In this document: in pieces, positions 62,426-64,000 of the stretch
Position numbering within the stretch: the first letter of the stretch is position 1
Layout of the letters: every line of letters starts with the position of its first letter
Made by a program: the position numbers and the translations under genes
Source: Bradyrhizobium lablabi
Lineage (GTDB): Bacteria > Pseudomonadota > Alphaproteobacteria > Rhizobiales > Xanthobacteraceae
Assembly (NCBI RefSeq): GCF_900141755.1
Contig: NZ_LT670844.1
Coordinates: 7,474,501 to 7,538,500, forward strand
Direction of reading: 5' to 3'
Length of the DNA stretch: 64,000 nt
Notes under the pieces: model-generated
What the model saw: only the letters and a program-made list of their open reading frames with translations
What the model was told of the DNA's origin: nothing
Database searches by the model: none

Positions 62426-62896
62426 TCGGCGGGCGGCCCGGAAGAAGAGGGCGGCGCCCCCGTAATTCCACGGGTGGCTTGGTTGCAGCGCCGTTAACGG
62501 TGGCCATCGTTCCCGGCAATTTCGGCCGTCCAAGGCCGCTTTCGGCCCGCCCCTGGGCAGAAAGTTCCGCTTTCGTGCTGGTCGGGCAGCGTGGTAATCC
62601 CGCAACGCTTGGCTGATTTCCGTAAGATCGGCTCGTGCTTACGCCGCAAATCACGGTATTGTCACGGGTATCGGATTTCGCCCGATTAGTGAATTCTTGA
62701 TAGTCGGGTGCGACCATGGTTGGCTAGGTTGTGTAGGTTATGATCGTAAGGGGATTCGAGTTAGCCGCGATTCGCGTGGCATCTGGAGCGTAGGGTCTTT
62801 TTTGGTACGGAATTTGCTCTATCTAGGACTCAGTGCCGGTAAGTGCCGGAATGGGGCGATCGAGCGGACGGGATCGAACGGCGGACGGAGACAAGA
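62426..62896. other. clpP-clpX intergenic region
   Basis: The 471-bp gap contains no convincing gene. The stretch from about 62640 to 62830 is less GC-rich and should hold the clpX promoter. I could not assign a confident -35/-10 or sigma-32 pair. A short repeat, AGTGCCGG, occurs twice near 62830-62850. Confidence 0.5.
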
Positions 62897-64000
62897 ATGA
62901 GTAAGGTCGGCACGAGCGACTCCAAGAACACGCTGTATTGCTCGTTCTGCGGCAAGAGCCAGCACGAAGTCCGCAAATTGATCGCGGGCCCCACGGTATT
63001 CATCTGCGACGAATGCGTCGAACTGTGCATGGATATCATCCGCGAGGAGAACAAATCCTCGCTGGTGAAGTCGCGCGACGGTATCCCGACGCCGAAGGAA
63101 ATCTGCAAGGTCCTCGACGATTACGTGATCGGCCAGAGCCACGCCAAGAAGGTGCTCTCGGTCGCCGTCCACAATCACTACAAGCGGCTCAATCACCAGA
63201 CCAAGCACAATGACGTTGAACTCGCGAAGTCGAACATCCTTTTGATCGGTCCGACCGGTTCAGGCAAGACGCTGCTGGCACAGACGCTGGCGCGGATTCT
63301 CGACGTGCCGTTCACAATGGCGGATGCGACGACGCTGACCGAAGCCGGCTATGTCGGCGAGGACGTCGAGAACATCATCCTGAAGCTGTTGCAGTCGGCC
63401 GACTACAATGTCGAGCGCGCGCAGCGCGGCATCGTCTATATCGACGAAATCGACAAGATCAGCCGCAAGTCCGACAACCCCTCGATCACCCGCGACGTCT
63501 CGGGCGAGGGCGTGCAGCAGGCGCTGCTGAAAATCATGGAAGGCACGGTTGCCTCGGTTCCTCCGCAGGGCGGCCGCAAGCATCCGCAGCAGGAGTTTTT
63601 GCAGGTCGACACCACCAATATCCTGTTCATCTGTGGTGGCGCGTTCTCGGGCCTTGAGAAGATCATCTCCGCGCGCGGACGTTCGACCTCGATCGGATTT
63701 GCGGCGCAAGTGCTGGCGCCGGAAGATCGCCGTACCGGCGAAATCTTCCGCCATGTCGAGCCCGAGGATCTCTTGAAGTACGGCCTGATCCCGGAATTCG
63801 TCGGCCGCCTGCCGGTGGTCGCGACGCTGGAAGATCTCGACGAAGCGTCGCTGAAGAAGATTTTGACCGATCCGAAGAATGCGCTGGTGAAGCAATATCA
63901 GCGGCTGTTCGAGATGGAGAATATCGAATTGACGTTCGCCGACGAAGCGCTTGGCGCGGTTGCCCGCAAGGCGATCGAGCGCAAGACCGGCGCGCGCGGA
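62897..64000 (+). CDS. clpX: ATP-dependent Clp protease ATP-binding subunit, 3' truncated by window
   Basis: 368 codons are visible; about 55 more are expected beyond the edge. The N-terminal zinc-binding domain has C15/C18 and C37/C40 ([20 protein letters not shown]). Walker A is GPTGSGKT (118-125), and Walker B is IVYIDEIDK with D183/E184. The pore loop GYVGEDVE and the sensor and RKH-like [10 protein letters not shown] regions are present. It unfolds substrates for ClpP, encoded immediately upstream. The ATG at 62897 follows GACGGAGACAAGA. Confidence 0.98.

Overview
The window is about 64 kb of GC-rich chromosome from an alphaproteobacterium of the Nitrobacteraceae. Bradyrhizobium is the best guess, and a close relative such as Rhodopseudomonas is possible. 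The housekeeping block (rplM-rpsI, glnB-glnA, tRNA-Leu, tig-clpP-clpX), the Cox15-type CtaA, and the dispersed intergenic repeats of the 'gcgggtcaagcccgc' and 'agagcatgat' kinds support this. The assignment comes from recognising families, not from a database search. No prophage, insertion sequence or CRISPR array was seen.

Layout. 1-3288 (minus): the start of a type I secretion ABC exporter preceded by a 1016-residue protein of three tandem beta-propeller-like repeats, its probable cargo. 3521-10017 (minus): a tight five-gene run of RND permease, RND adaptor, OpgC-like acyltransferase, an ExxE membrane protein and a small membrane protein, with a divergent LysR regulator. 11.3-19.0 kb: mixed metabolic and sensory genes (secreted Gly/His-rich protein, SDR, chemoreceptor, alpha/beta hydrolase, MddA-like methyltransferase, OmpR-type/TPR regulator). 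19.1-19.4 kb: a decayed lectin-like propeller gene. 19.5-23.9 kb: a carbohydrate-type ABC importer. 24.2-30.3 kb: a metallo-beta-lactamase-fold remnant, acetamidase, YdcF protein, DUF169 protein, saccharopine-dehydrogenase-like protein, and a FAD monooxygenase divergent from a MarR regulator. 30.3-41.2 kb: an exopolysaccharide region (O-antigen ligase-like, WcaJ-like, GT4, Wzz-like, CelD-like acyltransferase, polysaccharide-deacetylase-like), interrupted by a secreted hydrolase/TetR pair. 41.2-53.5 kb: ctaA, metY-like, CoA-binding, enoyl-CoA hydratase, thioesterase, rplM-rpsI, diguanylate cyclase, small proteins, AI-2E transporter and a class I glutamine amidotransferase. 53.5-64.0 kb: glnA-glnB, nnrD, an enolase-superfamily gene, a multicopper-oxidase-like gene, tRNA-Leu(UAG), tig, clpP, and clpX running off the end.

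Themes. Several proteins keep a family fold but have lost the catalytic residues: the Wzz-like protein's kinase P-loop, the deacetylase's metal ligands, the multicopper oxidase's copper ligands, and possibly a hydrolase triad. Some intergenic regions carry clear candidate operators. The most striking is five direct CTTG repeats spaced exactly 11 bp apart, upstream of the OmpR-type regulator. Others are a 43-nt palindrome between a TetR gene and a hydrolase, and a palindrome before the MarR gene. The best candidates for something undescribed are the RND/OpgC/ExxE operon, the 11-bp repeat array, and the T1SS-linked triple propeller.
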